A stretch of DNA of 6,250 bases from DATBIO01 sp036556965. GTDB taxonomy: Bacteria; Acidobacteriota; Vicinamibacteria; Fen-336. The notes under the pieces were generated by a model, which saw only the letters and a program-made list of their open reading frames with translations, ran no database searches and was not told the DNA's origin. Each line of letters begins with the position of its first letter. The stretch's first letter is position 1. Of the stretch, positions 5,455-6,250 are shown one piece after another. Made by a program: the position numbers and the translations under genes. The stretch spans positions 1-6,250 of the forward strand of contig DATBIO010000187.1 of assembly GCA_036556965.1 (NCBI GenBank), given 5' to 3'.

Positions 5455-6250
5455 TCGATTTCGAGCTGACGGAGGAGCAAAGGGCGGTGGAGCAGACCGT
5501 GCGCGACTGGGCCGCGCGCGAGGTGGCTCCCAAGATCCACGACCTCGACCGCGCCCACCGCTTCGAGCGGGGCTTCCTGAAGGGCATGGCCGACCTGCAC
5601 CTGCTCGGCATCTGCATCCCCGAGGAATGGGGCGGCGCGGGCATGGACTACATCGGCCTCGGCCTCGTCTCCGAGGAGCTGGAGTACGTGGACACCCACC
5701 TGCGCGTCATCATGTCCGTGCACGTGGGCCTCAACTGCATGTCCCTGTGGTGCTGGGGCACCGAGGAGCAGAAGAAGAAGTACCTGGCCCCACAGGCGCG
5801 GGGCGAGAAGATCGCCACCTACGGCCTCACCGAGCCCAACGCCGGCTCCGACGCGGTGGGCATCCAGACCACCGCGGTGAAGAAGGACGGCTACTACGTG
5901 CTCAGCGGGGAGAAGGTGTGGATCTCGCTGGCCGACGTGGCCGACAATTTCCTGGTCATCGCCTGGACGGACCAGGAGAAGAAGAAGCGGCGCGACCACA
6001 GCGGCCTCTCCGCCTTCATCGTGGAGCGCTCGTTCAAGGGCTTCAGCTCGTACACCCTCAAGGAGAAGTGGGGGATCCTGGCCGGCAACACCGGCGGCTT
6101 CGCCCTGGACAACGTCGAGGTGCCGTTCGAGAACCGCGTCGGCGAGGAGGGCGAGGGGTTCAAGGTGGCGATGTTCGCCCTCGAGAACGGGCGGTACACC
6201 GTTGCCGCGGGCGCCACCGGCCTGGTCCGCGCCTGCCTGGACGCCTCGGT
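5451..6250 (+). CDS. Acyl-CoA dehydrogenase, glutaryl-CoA dehydrogenase-like (partial, 3' end missing)
   Basis: FAD enzyme that introduces the alpha-beta double bond in acyl-CoA and passes electrons to ETF. Only 266 of the usual 380-400 codons are present; the frame is open to the window end, so the catalytic glutamate in the C-terminal helical domain is not visible. Seen are the N-terminal helical domain with FELTEEQ (4-10), PEEWGGAGMD (57-66), the flavin/substrate motif YGLTEPNAGSD (124-134), and EKVWIS (154-159), which places the flavin-stacking Trp157. Arg85 in HLRVIMSVH aligns with the arginine that binds the gamma-carboxylate in glutaryl-CoA dehydrogenase (YRSAMSVQ in human), although the following serine is Val. 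A carboxylated substrate such as glutaryl- or pimeloyl-CoA is therefore plausible, but short-chain substrates are not excluded. GAGGA at 5440-5444 is a well-spaced ribosome-binding site. It overlaps the DUF2007 gene by 4 bp. Confidence 0.94.
   Translation, partial: MIDFELTEEQRAVEQTVRDWAAREVAPKIHDLDRAHRFERGFLKGMADLHLLGICIPEEWGGAGMDYIGLGLVSEELEYVDTHLRVIMSVHVGLNCMSLWCWGTEEQKKKYLAPQARGEKIATYGLTEPNAGSDAVGIQTTAVKKDGYYVLSGEKVWISLADVADNFLVIAWTDQEKKKRRDHSGLSAFIVERSFKGFSSYTLKEKWGILAGNTGGFALDNVEVPFENRVGEEGEGFKVAMFALENGRYTVAAGATGLVRACLDAS

Overview
This 6.25-kb stretch is chromosomal housekeeping and acyl-CoA metabolism DNA from a very GC-rich bacterium. Third codon positions are almost all G or C, which leaves long spurious open frames on the antisense strands. 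Gene content (lipoyl synthase, NifS-type desulfurase, SAM hydroxide adenosyltransferase, and a thiolase / dienoyl-CoA-hydratase-like / glutaryl-CoA-dehydrogenase-like operon) would fit a GC-rich deltaproteobacterial or myxobacterial lineage such as Anaeromyxobacter. That is inference from gene families only; no rRNA or other phylogenetic marker is present. I see no mobile elements, tRNAs, rRNAs, CRISPR arrays or phage genes.

Layout. (1) 1-95: the last 30 codons of an unidentified plus-strand gene, ending in an extremely acidic Asp/Glu tail encoded by GAC/GAG repeats. (2) 86-967: lipA, starting with GTG inside that acidic tail. (3) 1013-2170: a NifS/IscS-type cysteine desulfurase on the minus strand, convergent with lipA across a 45-bp gap that holds a small GC hairpin. 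(4) 2196-3038: a SAM hydroxide adenosyltransferase (DUF62 / chlorinase-fluorinase superfamily), divergent from the desulfurase. Only 25 bp separate the two start codons, in a small AT-rich island. (5) 3039-3133: a gene-free leader with an extended -10-like box, a 10-bp perfect or wobble hairpin and a six-codon mini-ORF. (6) 3134-6250: a plus-strand operon of thiolase, crotonase-family hydratase, a 93-residue DUF2007-like protein and an acyl-CoA dehydrogenase cut by the window end. The last three genes overlap their neighbours by 4 bp (GTGA, ATGA).

How the genes work together. LipA and the desulfurase both concern sulfur and Fe-S chemistry, but they are convergent and not co-transcribed, so the link is only thematic. 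The last operon is a coherent acyl-CoA module: an acyl-CoA dehydrogenase oxidises, a crotonase-fold enzyme hydrates and a thiolase cleaves. The hydratase most resembles cyclohexa-1,5-diene-1-carbonyl-CoA hydratases, and the dehydrogenase keeps the arginine seen in glutaryl-CoA dehydrogenases. Together these suggest the lower benzoyl-CoA / glutaryl-CoA route or a related carboxylated acyl-CoA pathway. Generic beta-oxidation is the main alternative.

The points most worth checking are the overlapping, apparently leaderless divergent promoters at 2178-2187, the loss of one catalytic glutamate in the hydratase, the DUF2007 gene embedded in the operon, and the odd translation start of the thiolase. 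I did not find convincing evidence for a wholly new system.
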